NCBI GenBank assembly: GCA_035995025.1
Contig: DASYKY010000135.1
Span: forward strand, 36,014-100,013
DNA length: 64,000 nucleotides
From: Actinophytocola sp035995025
Lineage (GTDB): Bacteria > Actinomycetota > Actinomycetes > Mycobacteriales > Pseudonocardiaceae
Direction of reading: 5' to 3'
How positions within the stretch are numbered: position 1 is the stretch's first letter; every line of letters begins with the position of its first letter. A program made the translations under genes and the position numbers. The notes under the pieces are model-generated. The model saw only the letters and a list, made by a program, of their open reading frames with translations. It searched no databases and had not been told where the DNA came from. This document shows positions 48,321-56,645 of this stretch, one piece after another.

Positions 48321-48670
48321 TAGGCGCTCACCCTGGTGGGAACCAGCAGCGTGCCGGGCATGTGGCGGTCGTCCGGTAGCGCGAGCATTGCGCCGAGCAC
48401 CTCGTGCGCCGGGCCGACCTCCCGCCAGAACACGTGGCGCGGGGCGAGCACATCCTGATCCGTGGGCATCCGCGCGGCGATCACGTCGTCCTCGCCGTTC
48501 AGCTGCACCACATCGACGACGTTGTGGTGGGCGCGCACGCCGACCACGGCAACCACGTCGCCGTTCTCGTCTCGAGGGTCGATGAACCGGAAACCGCGCG
48601 CCACCAGCGCGCGCAGCTGGGCATCGGTGCTGGTCACGGCGTGCATCGTGGACCCGGCACTGGCAGCCAT
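48320..48670 (-). CDS. 116-aa protein of unknown function, coupled to DUF397
   Basis: The ATG overlaps the DUF397 stop (TGATG), so the two are translationally coupled. Contains 'TDAQLRALVARGFRFIDPRDENGDVVAVVGVRAHHNVVDVVQLNGEDDVIAARMP' and a 'DDRHMPGTLLVPTRVSA' end. It looks like a compact alpha/beta protein; I recognise no family, though similar ORFs commonly trail XRE-DUF397 modules. Function unknown. Confidence 0.7.
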   Translation of the reverse strand: MAASAGSTMHAVTSTDAQLRALVARGFRFIDPRDENGDVVAVVGVRAHHNVVDVVQLNGEDDVIAARMPTDQDVLAPRHVFWREVGPAHEVLGAMLALPDDRHMPGTLLVPTRVSA

Positions 48671-48894
48671 CAAACCTCCCGTTGCCGCACACCGGCCACG
48701 AAGGCCGCCACGTCGGCGCGGGCGTACATCAGCACCGGACCGTGCGGGTCACGGGAGTTCCGCACCGCCGCACGGTCACCTTCGGGCCAGGTGAGCTCGA
48801 CGCAGTTGCCCTGGGCGCCGCTGTGGCTGCTCTTGCGCCACACGGAACCTACGAGCTGATCGGCCGACATGCCGTTGTGAGTCTCGCGCGTCAT
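48670..48894 (-). CDS. DUF397-domain protein
   Basis: A 74-aa protein with the unmistakable DUF397 core: 'VWRKSSHSGAQGNCVELTWPEGDRAAVRNSRDPHGPVLMYARADVAAFVAGV'. In actinomycetes DUF397 proteins pair with XRE-DUF5753 regulators and tune development or antibiotic genes (e.g. BldB/AbaA-type loci). The matching XRE gene lies just upstream at 49118. ATG 48894 follows AAGGGTGGGG; GTG 48903 is the alternative. Confidence 0.93.
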   Translation of the reverse strand: MTRETHNGMSADQLVGSVWRKSSHSGAQGNCVELTWPEGDRAAVRNSRDPHGPVLMYARADVAAFVAGVRQREV

Positions 48895-48931
48895 CGTCCC
48901 CACCCTTCCCGACTACCGACTGTGGGTGCAC

Positions 48932-48995
48932 CTGCACGTGCAGCTGCATACAAAGACGATAACACGTGCGCATGCAGCGGTAAATGCACGTGCAT
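48932..48995. promoter_or_regulatory. Palindromic operator cluster between XRE and DUF397 genes
   Basis: Two perfect 12-bp palindromes, CTGCACGTGCAG (48932-48943) and ATGCACGTGCAT (48984-48995), with centres 52 bp apart (five helical turns), and an imperfect CACGTGCGCATG between them. They lie just upstream of DUF397 and downstream of the XRE stop, so they are a good candidate operator for the XRE-DUF5753 protein. Confidence 0.6.
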
Positions 48996-49117
48996 ATGGC
49001 TTCGGCGCATACCCATGCAGCGAGATCGGTCACGTCTGGTGTTCACGCAGGTCGCGTGCTACACGGCCGTCTGGACACCGACCGTTACCACCCGATCGGG
49101 TGTAGTCAGTGCCGGAG

Positions 49118-50023
49118 TCAGAGCTCTTGCCGGATCTTCGTCACCAGCTGGCGGCTGTGTTCCGGGGTCTCCGCGTCGACCGCGAGCCGGTCGATGACAC
49201 GGCCGTAGACCTCGATCTCGAACGGCCGGTCGAGGTACAGCGCACCGCTGAGGTGCTCGATGTAGACCACGTCCGGCAGCGTCGGCTCGGCGAACCGCAG
49301 CATGCTGAAGGGGCCCTCCGCGGAGTAGCCGCTCATCGGGTACGGCACGACCTGCAGCGTGATGTTCGGCTGCTTGGTGACGTCGAGCAGGTAGTCCAGC
49401 TGCCGGCGCAGCGCGGCCGGGCCGCCGATGGGCCGGTGCAGCACCGACTCGTCGACGACCGCCCACAGCCGCGGCGCGCCCTGCCGGAACAACAGCCGCT
49501 GCCGCTGCAGGCGCAGCTGCACGCGGCGCTCGGTCTGCTCGTCGAGGTGCGCCGGCTGGCCGTGGCTCACGACCGCCCGGATGTACTCCTCGGTCTGCAG
49601 CAGGCCGGGCATGAACAGCAGCTCGTAGTTCTGGATGAGGGAGGCGGACTCCTCCAGGCCGACGAAGTTGGAGAACCAGTCCGGCATCAGGTCGGTGAAG
49701 CGGTGCCACCAGCCGCGCTCGTTGGACTTGCGCACCATGTCCAGCAGGAAGGCGCGCTCGCTCTCGTCCTTGACGCCGTACATGGTGAGCAGGTCGGCGA
49801 CGTCGCGCTCCTTGAAGCCGACCCGTCCCAGCTCCATCCGGCTGATCTTCGAGTCCGAGCCGCGGATCGCGTAGCCGGCGTCGGCGCGGGAGATGTCCGC
49901 GGACTCACGCAGGCGGCGCAGCTGCGCACCGAGAACGATCCGTCGTGCCGTCGGCGCACCGCTGCCCTCCGGCCCCGAGGCGGCGGATTCGTCCGCCGTA
50001 CCGCGTGGGTCGTCCGCGGCCAT
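49118..50023 (-). CDS. XRE-family regulator with DUF5753 domain
   Basis: A 301-aa protein: HTH_31-type DNA-binding domain ('LGAQLRRLRESADISRADAGYAIRGSDSKISRMELGRVGF', residues ~30-70) and the long C-terminal DUF5753 region ('QNYELLFMPGLLQTEEYIRAVV', 'RLQRQRLLFRQGAPRLWAVVDESVLHRPIGG', 'QPNITLQVVPYPMSGYSAEGPFSMLRF'). ATG 50023 follows GGAGG. These proteins act with a DUF397 partner; it is encoded 223 bp downstream on the same strand, across the palindrome cluster. Confidence 0.93.
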   Translation of the reverse strand: MAADDPRGTADESAASGPEGSGAPTARRIVLGAQLRRLRESADISRADAGYAIRGSDSKISRMELGRVGFKERDVADLLTMYGVKDESERAFLLDMVRKSNERGWWHRFTDLMPDWFSNFVGLEESASLIQNYELLFMPGLLQTEEYIRAVVSHGQPAHLDEQTERRVQLRLQRQRLLFRQGAPRLWAVVDESVLHRPIGGPAALRRQLDYLLDVTKQPNITLQVVPYPMSGYSAEGPFSMLRFAEPTLPDVVYIEHLSGALYLDRPFEIEVYGRVIDRLAVDAETPEHSRQLVTKIRQEL

Positions 50024-50099
50024 CTCCGCCTCCTGCACTCAGTTGTCCGGCGTCACCGTGAGACAACTCAGAGTACGCGCTCCCCGCCAGGGCCGGGAG

Positions 50100-50378
50100 T
50101 AGCACCGCCCGGGGGAACGGGACCTGCAGCTCGGTCACCACTTGCGGTGATCGCCGGGCGGGCATTCGAGGTTGACCTCACGCGGATAGCCCAGCGAGCG
50201 GTAGCCGTTCTCGATCCACGCGGCCGGCAGGTGACGCGCGGACCAGGACGCCGTCCTCGACGTCGGCGTACACGGCTCCTTCAACGCGATGATCCGGTTG
50301 AGCCGGGCGAACTGGTCGGCGTGGTAGTAGCGGTACCCGTAGCCGGGTCGACGTGCACGGGCCGCAGCAGGCCGAGGG
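50100..50378 (-). pseudogene. MerR-family regulator remnant
   Basis: Pieces of a MerR-GyrI-type regulator in three different frames: 'LLRPVHVDPAT' then, after a 1-nt shift, 'GYRYYHADQFARLNRIIALKE' (the MerR helix after the wing), a ~25-residue deletion, then 'LPAAWIENGYRSLGYPREVNLE' (the GyrI-like effector domain), and, one more frame shift later, 'VTELQVPF' (the conserved C-terminal end). The HTH start is absent. A clear decayed gene rather than a small real ORF. Confidence 0.65.
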
Positions 50379-50387
50379 CGTGTCAGG

Positions 50388-50422
50388 GTCGGACACCGCG
50401 GCGGGCCGCCGCGGTGTCCGAC
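50388..50422. terminator. Terminator hairpin after the S1 protease gene
   Basis: GTCGGACACCGCGGCGG (50388-50404) pairs with CCGCCGCGGTGTCCGAC (50406-50422), a near-perfect 15-17-bp stem about 13 bp past the protease stop. Confidence 0.85.
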
Positions 50423-50434
50423 CATCCTGACCGC

Positions 50435-51559
50435 TCAGGCGGTGACGAGCGAGAGCCCGTAGACGCCGAGGATCTCGTTCACCGGCTGGAACCAGGTCTC
50501 GCCGCCGGAGGAGCAGTTGCCCCAGCCGCCGGACGTCACGCCCTGGGCCTGGTCGCCGGAGATGAACGAGCCGCCGGAGTCACCCGGCTCGGCGCACACG
50601 TTCGTCTTCGTCATCTGGTGCACGGCGCCCTGTGCGTAGTTGACCGTCTCGTTCTTCGCCAGCACGGTCCCGCAGTGCCAGTGCGACGTGGAGCCCGACC
50701 GGCAGATCGACGCGCCCACCGGCGCCTCGCCCGAGCCGCGCACCAGCTGGTCGGGCACGGTGCCCCAGCCCAGCACGACCGGCGCCGTCCACCAGCCGTT
50801 GCCGATGCCGATGAACGAGTAGTCGTTGTCCGGGAAGGAGCTGCCCACGAACGACCCCATCGCCGAGCCGTCCCAGCCCGCGACCGACGAGCCGGGCGTG
50901 CCGCAGTGGCCCGCGCTCACGAAGCCGCCCTGGACCGAGAAGCCGATGGAGCAGCGGACGTTGCCGTTGATGTAGTACGGATCGCCACCGACCGTGCCGG
51001 CCGACAGCGTGCTCGGCAGCCCGCCGGTCTCCTCGACGGTGACCGGCCCGGCTTTCCGTGCGGCGGCGAGGAAGCCGGACACGTCCGCGCCCCGGCGGAC
51101 CGTCACGACGACGCTGCCCGACCGCGGGTCGGTCCGCCACCCGGCCACGTCGCGTGGCGCGCGCAGTCTGTCGATCCGGGCCTTCGCCGCGTCCAGCGAC
51201 GCCTGGCTGTGCGGGACCGCGGCGACCTCGGCGCCGGTGGCCCGCACCGCGGCCGCACCGTCCATTGTGGTCAGACCGACCACGAGGGTGCCGCGCGCGA
51301 CGTCGAACCACGAGCCGCCGTAGGCCTTTCCGGCCGCCGCCTTCGCCTTCGGCTCGACGGCGATCGCCCGCGACTCCTGGTGCAGCCGCGTCACGGCCTG
51401 CGCCCCGGTCAGCCCGAGGTCGCGCTGCATGGCCGCGACGACGCCGCCGGACGCGGCGGGTGCCGCGGTGTTCTCGGCCGCCGCGGGCTGCGTCGCCACG
51501 GTGCCCAGTGCCACGAGCGCACATGCGCCCACCGACACAAGCAGTCTTGCTCGCTTCAT
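50435..51559 (-). CDS. Secreted S1-family (alpha-lytic/streptogrisin-type) serine protease
   Basis: A 374-aa exported protease: signal peptide ('LLVSVGACALVALGTVATQ'), an inhibitory propeptide (~30-185) typical of alpha-lytic proteases, then the mature chain with 'GGFVSAGHCGTPG' (His), 'SSFPDNDYSFIGIG' (Asp) and 'CAEPGDSGGSFISGD' (Ser). Start 51559 follows GAGAGCACC. No binding module. A LacI-type palindrome and a dre share its promoter, linking it to chitin/polysaccharide nutrition, probably for digesting exposed chitin-associated protein. Confidence 0.92.
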   Translation of the reverse strand: MKRARLLVSVGACALVALGTVATQPAAAENTAAPAASGGVVAAMQRDLGLTGAQAVTRLHQESRAIAVEPKAKAAAGKAYGGSWFDVARGTLVVGLTTMDGAAAVRATGAEVAAVPHSQASLDAAKARIDRLRAPRDVAGWRTDPRSGSVVVTVRRGADVSGFLAAARKAGPVTVEETGGLPSTLSAGTVGGDPYYINGNVRCSIGFSVQGGFVSAGHCGTPGSSVAGWDGSAMGSFVGSSFPDNDYSFIGIGNGWWTAPVVLGWGTVPDQLVRGSGEAPVGASICRSGSTSHWHCGTVLAKNETVNYAQGAVHQMTKTNVCAEPGDSGGSFISGDQAQGVTSGGWGNCSSGGETWFQPVNEILGVYGLSLVTA

Positions 51560-51592
51560 GGTGCTCTCGTTTCTCAGCAGGGTTGAGAGGGA

Positions 51593-51657
51593 TGAGAGCG
51601 CTCTCACGGTTCACCGTGGTCTGTCCGACACGCCGCGTCAAGGGTCTAGACCAAATT
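51593..51657 (-). promoter_or_regulatory. LacI-type palindrome and dre upstream of the protease
   Basis: TGAGAGCGCTCTCA (51593-51606) is a perfect 14-bp palindrome very close to the CebR operator TGGGAGCGCTCCCA. Further upstream, GGTCTAGACC (51643-51652) lies within 21 bp identical to the chitinase dre region. On the minus strand TTGACG (51641-51636) is a -35 candidate between them. Dual LacI/DasR control is implied. Confidence 0.7.
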
Positions 51658-51720
51658 TGGCACCGAACCGCACGGCACCAACCCAAGGTGACCGCAAGGG
51701 AAAATTCCGGGGAGGCGGCA
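51655..51720 (+). repeat. Dispersed linker repeat, copy R4 (right half only)
   Basis: It begins within the dre/protease promoter with CACCGAACCG and ends AAATTCCGGGGAGGCGG. The left-half core is absent, so this copy is truncated at its 5' end. It sits in sense orientation before the helicase gene, whose start at 51755 is 40 bp downstream; a small GCCTC/GAGGC hairpin lies between. Confidence 0.7.
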
Positions 51721-51754
51721 CGGTATCTTGGGAGGCCTCTCTGCGAGGCAGGTG

Positions 51755-54700
51755 ATGGACGGGGTGACCGACAAGAACGAGGCGGCCGACCCGCTGGCCG
51801 GGCGCGCCGTGCGGCTGTTCGAGTTCCTGGGCCGTACCCAGCAGCTGCGCAACCTCCCGCCCCGCACGGTCGACGGCTACCGCGAGGTGCTCTGGCTCGA
51901 CGAGCTGCCCGACCACCCGGCGGTGACCGCGGCGCACCGCGGTGAGCCGGGGCCGGACGAGCCGATCCTGACCGTCGACCGGGTGGCCCGCGCCGAGCCG
52001 CCGGTGCCCGAGTTCGGCGTGGACCGCTACGACGACCCGGACCAGCTCGGGCCGCCGCCGGAGGACCTGGAGCTGCGGGCCCGCTACGACGAGTGGCTGC
52101 CGGGCTGGCAGGAGTGGGCCGAACAGGAGCGCCGCGACCGGCCCGTCCGCGCCTGGTACGGCCGGCTGTTCGCCACCTACGTCGCGGCCACCGGCAACCC
52201 GGAGGAGCTGGAGCTGGTCGTGGGCGTCGGCTGCCTCGCGTGGCGCCCGCCCGGCCACTCCGAGGTCCGCAGGCACCTGGTCACCGCGCCGGTGACGATC
52301 ACCCTCGACGACGACACCGGGCAGCTCGCAGTGCGGCGGGTCGAGTCGGTGGACGCGGCGGACGTCGAGCTGGACATGCTCGACCCCGGCCTGATCCCGA
52401 ACCCGCGGCACGTCAACGACATCCGCGAGCAGGCGCGCGAGCTGGCCGGCCACCCGCTGGACCGCGCGGAGACCGGCGCGCTGGTGCGCCGTGCCGTGCA
52501 CACGCTCGACGCGGGCGGCGAGTACCGCGACGCGGACGCGGTCCCCTCCCCCGCCGCGCACGCCGTGGCGGCGTTCGCGCCCGCGGTGATCCTGCGCCGC
52601 CGCTCGCAGCAGGGGCTGGTGGAGATCTTCTCGACGATCGTCGACCAGCTCACCGTGTCCGGCGAGGTGCCCGACGGGCTGCGCCCGCTGGTCGACGCGG
52701 ACCACCGGCCCGCCCCGCGCGCCGCGACCCAGGTCGAGGGTGCGCTCGTGCGCGTCGACGACGACGAGTTCCTTCCGCTGCCGGTCAACGACACGCAGCT
52801 GCGGATCATCCGGCAGGTCGACACCCAGGCGCAGACGCTGGTGCAGGGCCCGCCCGGCACGGGCAAGACGCACACCGCGGCCGCGCTGCTGTCGCACCTG
52901 CTGGCGCAGGGCAAGCGGGTGCTGGTCACCGCGCACACCGACCGGGCGCTGCGCGAGGTGCGGGACAAGCTGCCGGCCGCGATCAAGCCGCTGTCGGTGG
53001 CGGTCGTCGGCACGTCGCGGGAGGACATGTCCGACCTGAAGGTGGCCGTCGAGCGGATCGCGGCGGCGGCCACCGAGCACGACGAGGCGCAGGCGGCGAA
53101 GATCGTCGAGGGCTGCCTCGCCGAGGTCGAGCGGCTGCGCTCCCGCCGCGCGGACCTGTACGCCCAGCTCGTGGCGGCGCGCGAGGACGAGGTGCGCGAG
53201 CACGAGCACGCCGGCTACCGGGGCACGCTCGCCGCGATCGCGCGGCAGCTCGAGGCGAGCCGCGGGCGGTTCGGCTGGCTCGCCGGGCACGTGGAGGTCC
53301 GCGCCGACGAGCCGCCGCCGGTCACCGGCGCGGAGCTGGCGCAGTGGCGCGACCTGCTGCTGGACCGGACGCTGGCCGCCGACGAGCTGGAGGCGGGCGG
53401 GCGCCTGGTCGACGTCACCACGGTGCCCCCGCCGCCCGGGTTCGCCGACCTGGTCGCCGCCGAGCGTGCGGCGGCCGTGGACGACGAGCGGCACGACCCG
53501 GAGAAGGCGCATCTGGCGTTCGACGCGGTGCGCCGGATCGACGCGGGCGCCCGCGAGCAGCTGCGCCGCCGGCTGCGCGAGCTGGCCGACGAGGCGGACG
53601 ACCTGGCGAAGCGGCGCGAGACGTGGATGAACGACGCGCTCGGCGACATCCGGTCCGGGCGCGGCCGGGCGTGGCACGGGCGGGCGCAGCAGATCGGCAC
53701 GCTGGTCGCCCAGGCCACCCGGCTCGCGGCCGATCTCGGTCCACTCACGACGGTCGAAGTGGACGGTAACGCGACGCTGCTGGTGCCGGTGGCGCAGCAG
53801 CTGCACGCGCACCTGGCCGGCGGCGCGTTGAAGACCGGCGGGGACGGCATGCCGCGCACGGGCGCGCTCACACCGCGGCCGGTCAAGCAGGCGCAGCCGC
53901 TGTTCGCGCAGGTGCGGGTGGACGGGCTGCCGCCGGCGAACTCCGCGCAGGTGGGCGCGTTCCTGGTGTGGGCGGAGCTGGTGAGGGTGCTGGCCGCGCT
54001 CGACCGGACGTGGCCGGCCGGCGTGGCGGTGTCCGGCGGTTCGGTGCACGAGCGGCTGCAGTGGCACAGCACGGAGCTGGACCAGCTGCACCGGGTGCTG
54101 CGGCTGTCGGAGGCGCTGGAGACCGAGCAGCGGCTGCTGACCGAGGCGGGCCTGCCGCGTCCCGATTGGACGGACCTGACGGCGGTGCGGGCGTACGCGC
54201 GGCTGGTCGACGTGGCCGCGGCGGCGGACGCGCACGCGGCGGCGACCGTGCCGCTGCGCCGGATCGAGGCGACGCTGTCGGTCGCGGCCGGGCACGCGGA
54301 CCACGCGCCGTGCGTGCGGGCGCTGCGCGAGGCGGCCCGGCGGCGCGATCCCGACGCGTACGCGGTGGCGCACAAGCGGTTGGAGCGGCTGCACGAGGTG
54401 CGCGGGCTGGTGGAGCAGCGCGACGCCTTGGCCATGCAGGTACCGCCGCGGCTGCGGGCCGCGGTTGAGGCGACCGCCGCGGAGTCCACATGGGACGACC
54501 GGCTGGCGTCGTTCCCGGACGCGTGGGCGTGGGCGGCGGCCGGGGCCTGGGTGCTCGAGCAGGGCGCGGCGGACGTGAACGCGCTGCAGGCGGAGATCGG
54601 GCTGACCGAGCAGCGGATCCGCGGCCAGGTGGAGACGCTTGCGGCGACGCGGGCGTGGGGGCACGCGGTGTCGCCGGACCGGCTGACCGGGCAGGCGCGG

Positions 54701-56092
54701 GCGAACCTGGAGCACTACGCGTACCTGGTGCGGCGGCTGGGCAAGGGCACCGGCCGGTACGCGCCGCAGCGGCGGGTCGAGGTGCGGCAGGCGATGGACC
54801 GCTGCCGGCCCGCGGTGCCGGTGTGGATCATGCCGGTGTACCGGATCGCGGAGCAGCTGCGGATCCGCCCGGACATGTTCGACGTGGTGATCGTCGACGA
54901 GGCGTCACAGGCCGGGCTGGAGGCGACGTTCCTGCAGTACCTGGCGCCGCGGATGGTCGTCATCGGCGACGACAAGCAGGTTTCGCCCTCGGCGGTCGGG
55001 GTGGACCAGCAGCAGCTGCGCGACCTGGCGGGGCAGTACCTGGCCGACGACCCGTACCGGTCGGCGTGGCAGGACCCGCAGCGGAGCCTGTTCGACGAGG
55101 CGAAGATGCGCTACCGCGGGCTGCTGACGCTGACCGAGCACCGGCGGTGCGTGCCGGAGATCATCGCGTTCTCGAACCGGGTCGCCTACGAGCCGGACGG
55201 GATCCGCCTGGTGCCGGTGCGCCAGTACGGCGCGGACCGGCTGGACCCGGTGCGGCCGGTGTACCTGCCGGACGGCCACGTGGTCGGCACGACGAACAAG
55301 GTCAACCCGGTCGAGGTCGAGGCCGTCGTCGAGCAGCTGGAGAAGTGCGTGGCGGACCCGCGCTACGACGGACTGACGTTCGGCGTGATCTCCCTGCTCG
55401 GGACCGCGCAGGCGAAGGCGATCGAGCGCCGGCTGCTCGAGCGGATCACGCCGGAGGAGTGGGCGGCGCGGCGGATCCAGTGCGGCGACTCGGCGGACTT
55501 CCAGGGTGCCGAGCGGGACGTGATGTTCCTGTCGATGGTCGCGGCGGGCCCGTCGCAGGTGCCGCTCACGCGGGAGCTGTACGTGCAGCGGTACAACGTG
55601 GCGGCGTCGCGGGCGCGGGACCAGATGTGGTTGTTCCACTCCATCCCGCCCGGTTCGCTGGACAACGCCGAGGACATGCGCTTCCAGCTGCTGGACCACT
55701 GTTATGGCGTCGGGCCGTCCGCCGAGTCGTACCTGCGGCTGCCGTGTCCCGAGGACACGCTGGTGGAGCCGTTCGACTCGCTGTTCCCTCAGCACGTGGC
55801 GAACCGCCTGGTGGCGCTGGGCTACTCGGTGGTGCCGCGGTTCCCGGTCGACTCGGCGGTGCTGGACCTGGTGGTCGTCGGCGCCCGCGCGCGCCTGGCG
55901 GTGCTGTGCGAGGGCGACGAGTGGCGCGGCGCGGCGGCGTACGAGCGGGACCTGGCGCGGCACCGTGACCTGGAGCGTTGCGGATGGCGGTTCTTCCGGA
56001 TCCGCGCGTCGTCGTTCTACGTGTCGCCTTCCGCGGTGCTCGCCCGCCTGACGGCGACCCTGGCCCAGCTCGACATCCAGCCGCGCCCCTAG
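51755..56092 (+). CDS. SF1 (UPF1-like) helicase with C-terminal REase-like (MTES_1575-type) domain
   Basis: A 1445-aa protein. Q-motif-like 'LPLPVNDTQLRIIRQ' and Walker A 'VQGPPGTGKTHT' (residues ~363-374), a large coiled insertion (~450-950), motif II DEAS at 1048-1051 ('VVIVDEASQAGL'), motif III 'MVVIGDDKQVSPS', motif IV/V 'TLTEHRRCVPEIIAFS' and 'FQGAERDVMFLSMV', motif VI 'YNVAASRARDQMWLF' (~1279). The last ~85 residues form a Vsr/REase-like fold ('LVALGYSVVPRFPVDSAVLDLVVVG...LAVLCEGDEW...LERCGWRFFRIR'), although the catalytic 'ECDG' reads 'LCEG'. Such helicase-nuclease fusions are typical anti-phage or nucleic-acid quality-control proteins. Confidence 0.9.
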   Translation: MDGVTDKNEAADPLAGRAVRLFEFLGRTQQLRNLPPRTVDGYREVLWLDELPDHPAVTAAHRGEPGPDEPILTVDRVARAEPPVPEFGVDRYDDPDQLGPPPEDLELRARYDEWLPGWQEWAEQERRDRPVRAWYGRLFATYVAATGNPEELELVVGVGCLAWRPPGHSEVRRHLVTAPVTITLDDDTGQLAVRRVESVDAADVELDMLDPGLIPNPRHVNDIREQARELAGHPLDRAETGALVRRAVHTLDAGGEYRDADAVPSPAAHAVAAFAPAVILRRRSQQGLVEIFSTIVDQLTVSGEVPDGLRPLVDADHRPAPRAATQVEGALVRVDDDEFLPLPVNDTQLRIIRQVDTQAQTLVQGPPGTGKTHTAAALLSHLLAQGKRVLVTAHTDRALREVRDKLPAAIKPLSVAVVGTSREDMSDLKVAVERIAAAATEHDEAQAAKIVEGCLAEVERLRSRRADLYAQLVAAREDEVREHEHAGYRGTLAAIARQLEASRGRFGWLAGHVEVRADEPPPVTGAELAQWRDLLLDRTLAADELEAGGRLVDVTTVPPPPGFADLVAAERAAAVDDERHDPEKAHLAFDAVRRIDAGAREQLRRRLRELADEADDLAKRRETWMNDALGDIRSGRGRAWHGRAQQIGTLVAQATRLAADLGPLTTVEVDGNATLLVPVAQQLHAHLAGGALKTGGDGMPRTGALTPRPVKQAQPLFAQVRVDGLPPANSAQVGAFLVWAELVRVLAALDRTWPAGVAVSGGSVHERLQWHSTELDQLHRVLRLSEALETEQRLLTEAGLPRPDWTDLTAVRAYARLVDVAAAADAHAAATVPLRRIEATLSVAAGHADHAPCVRALREAARRRDPDAYAVAHKRLERLHEVRGLVEQRDALAMQVPPRLRAAVEATAAESTWDDRLASFPDAWAWAAAGAWVLEQGAADVNALQAEIGLTEQRIRGQVETLAATRAWGHAVSPDRLTGQARANLEHYAYLVRRLGKGTGRYAPQRRVEVRQAMDRCRPAVPVWIMPVYRIAEQLRIRPDMFDVVIVDEASQAGLEATFLQYLAPRMVVIGDDKQVSPSAVGVDQQQLRDLAGQYLADDPYRSAWQDPQRSLFDEAKMRYRGLLTLTEHRRCVPEIIAFSNRVAYEPDGIRLVPVRQYGADRLDPVRPVYLPDGHVVGTTNKVNPVEVEAVVEQLEKCVADPRYDGLTFGVISLLGTAQAKAIERRLLERITPEEWAARRIQCGDSADFQGAERDVMFLSMVAAGPSQVPLTRELYVQRYNVAASRARDQMWLFHSIPPGSLDNAEDMRFQLLDHCYGVGPSAESYLRLPCPEDTLVEPFDSLFPQHVANRLVALGYSVVPRFPVDSAVLDLVVVGARARLAVLCEGDEWRGAAAYERDLARHRDLERCGWRFFRIRASSFYVSPSAVLARLTATLAQLDIQPRP

Positions 56093-56167
56093 GGAGCGTC
56101 CCCCATTCCTCCCGGATTTGTGCCGTTCACGCTGGCCGGGTCCGGTTTCGAGGCCGACTCTGGAGGC

Positions 56168-56485
56168 ATGAGTCACGAGTTGAGCAGCGCGGACCTCCGG
56201 GAGATCGCACACCTGGCCGAAGACCCCACGCGCCGCTACGAGCTGTCCGCGGAGATCACGATCGTCGTCCACGACCTGGACGCCCTGCGGGCAGCGGCAC
56301 GCCGCACCTTCGACCACGGCCGCTTCGCGAGCGAGGCGGACCGCGCCCGGGCCTGGGCCGCCATCGAGGACAACCCGACGAGCCTGATCTCCCAAGCCAT
56401 CGACTTCGCCCGCCTGACCGAGGACATCCCAGGCATCCTGGGCCACACGGCAGACTGGCGAGTCCGCCTAGCCACCCCCGACTGA
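56168..56485 (+). CDS. 105-aa protein of unknown function
   Basis: ATG 56168 follows TGGAGG closely. The predicted fold is helical with one strand: 'DLREIAHLAEDPTRRYELSAEITIVVHDLDALRAAARRTFDHGRFASEADRARAWAAI' and 'AIDFARLTEDIPGILGHTADWRVRL'. No recognised family. It ends just before an AGTCCAACG cluster that separates it from the convergent IclR gene. Confidence 0.7.
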   Translation: MSHELSSADLREIAHLAEDPTRRYELSAEITIVVHDLDALRAAARRTFDHGRFASEADRARAWAAIEDNPTSLISQAIDFARLTEDIPGILGHTADWRVRLATPD

Positions 56486-56489
56486 CCCC

Positions 56490-56645
56490 GCGAGTCCAAC
56501 GCCCAGCCCGCGCGAGTCCAACACTCGTGACGTCCGAGTCCAACGCCCGTGCGGGCTCGGAACCGTTGGACTCGCGGACGGGAGCGTTGGACTCGCGGGA
56601 GCTGAACGTTGGACTCGCGGGACGGGAGCGTTGGACTCGCGGAGG
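56490..56645. repeat. Inverted cluster of the AGTCCAACG word (seven copies)
   Basis: Three CGAGTCCAAC words read forward, then four CGTTGGACTCGCGG words read in reverse, filling the whole gap between two convergent genes. Units are ~15-25 bp apart. The arrangement can fold into several alternative hairpins (any forward with any reverse copy). A second cluster lies at 62292-62466. It could act as a bidirectional terminator or a protein-binding array. Confidence 0.8.

Noticed and set aside
56490..56645. CRISPR-like array
   Set aside because: The repeated word is only ~12-14 bp, spacers are 3-15 bp and irregular, and orientation reverses in the middle; no cas genes are near.
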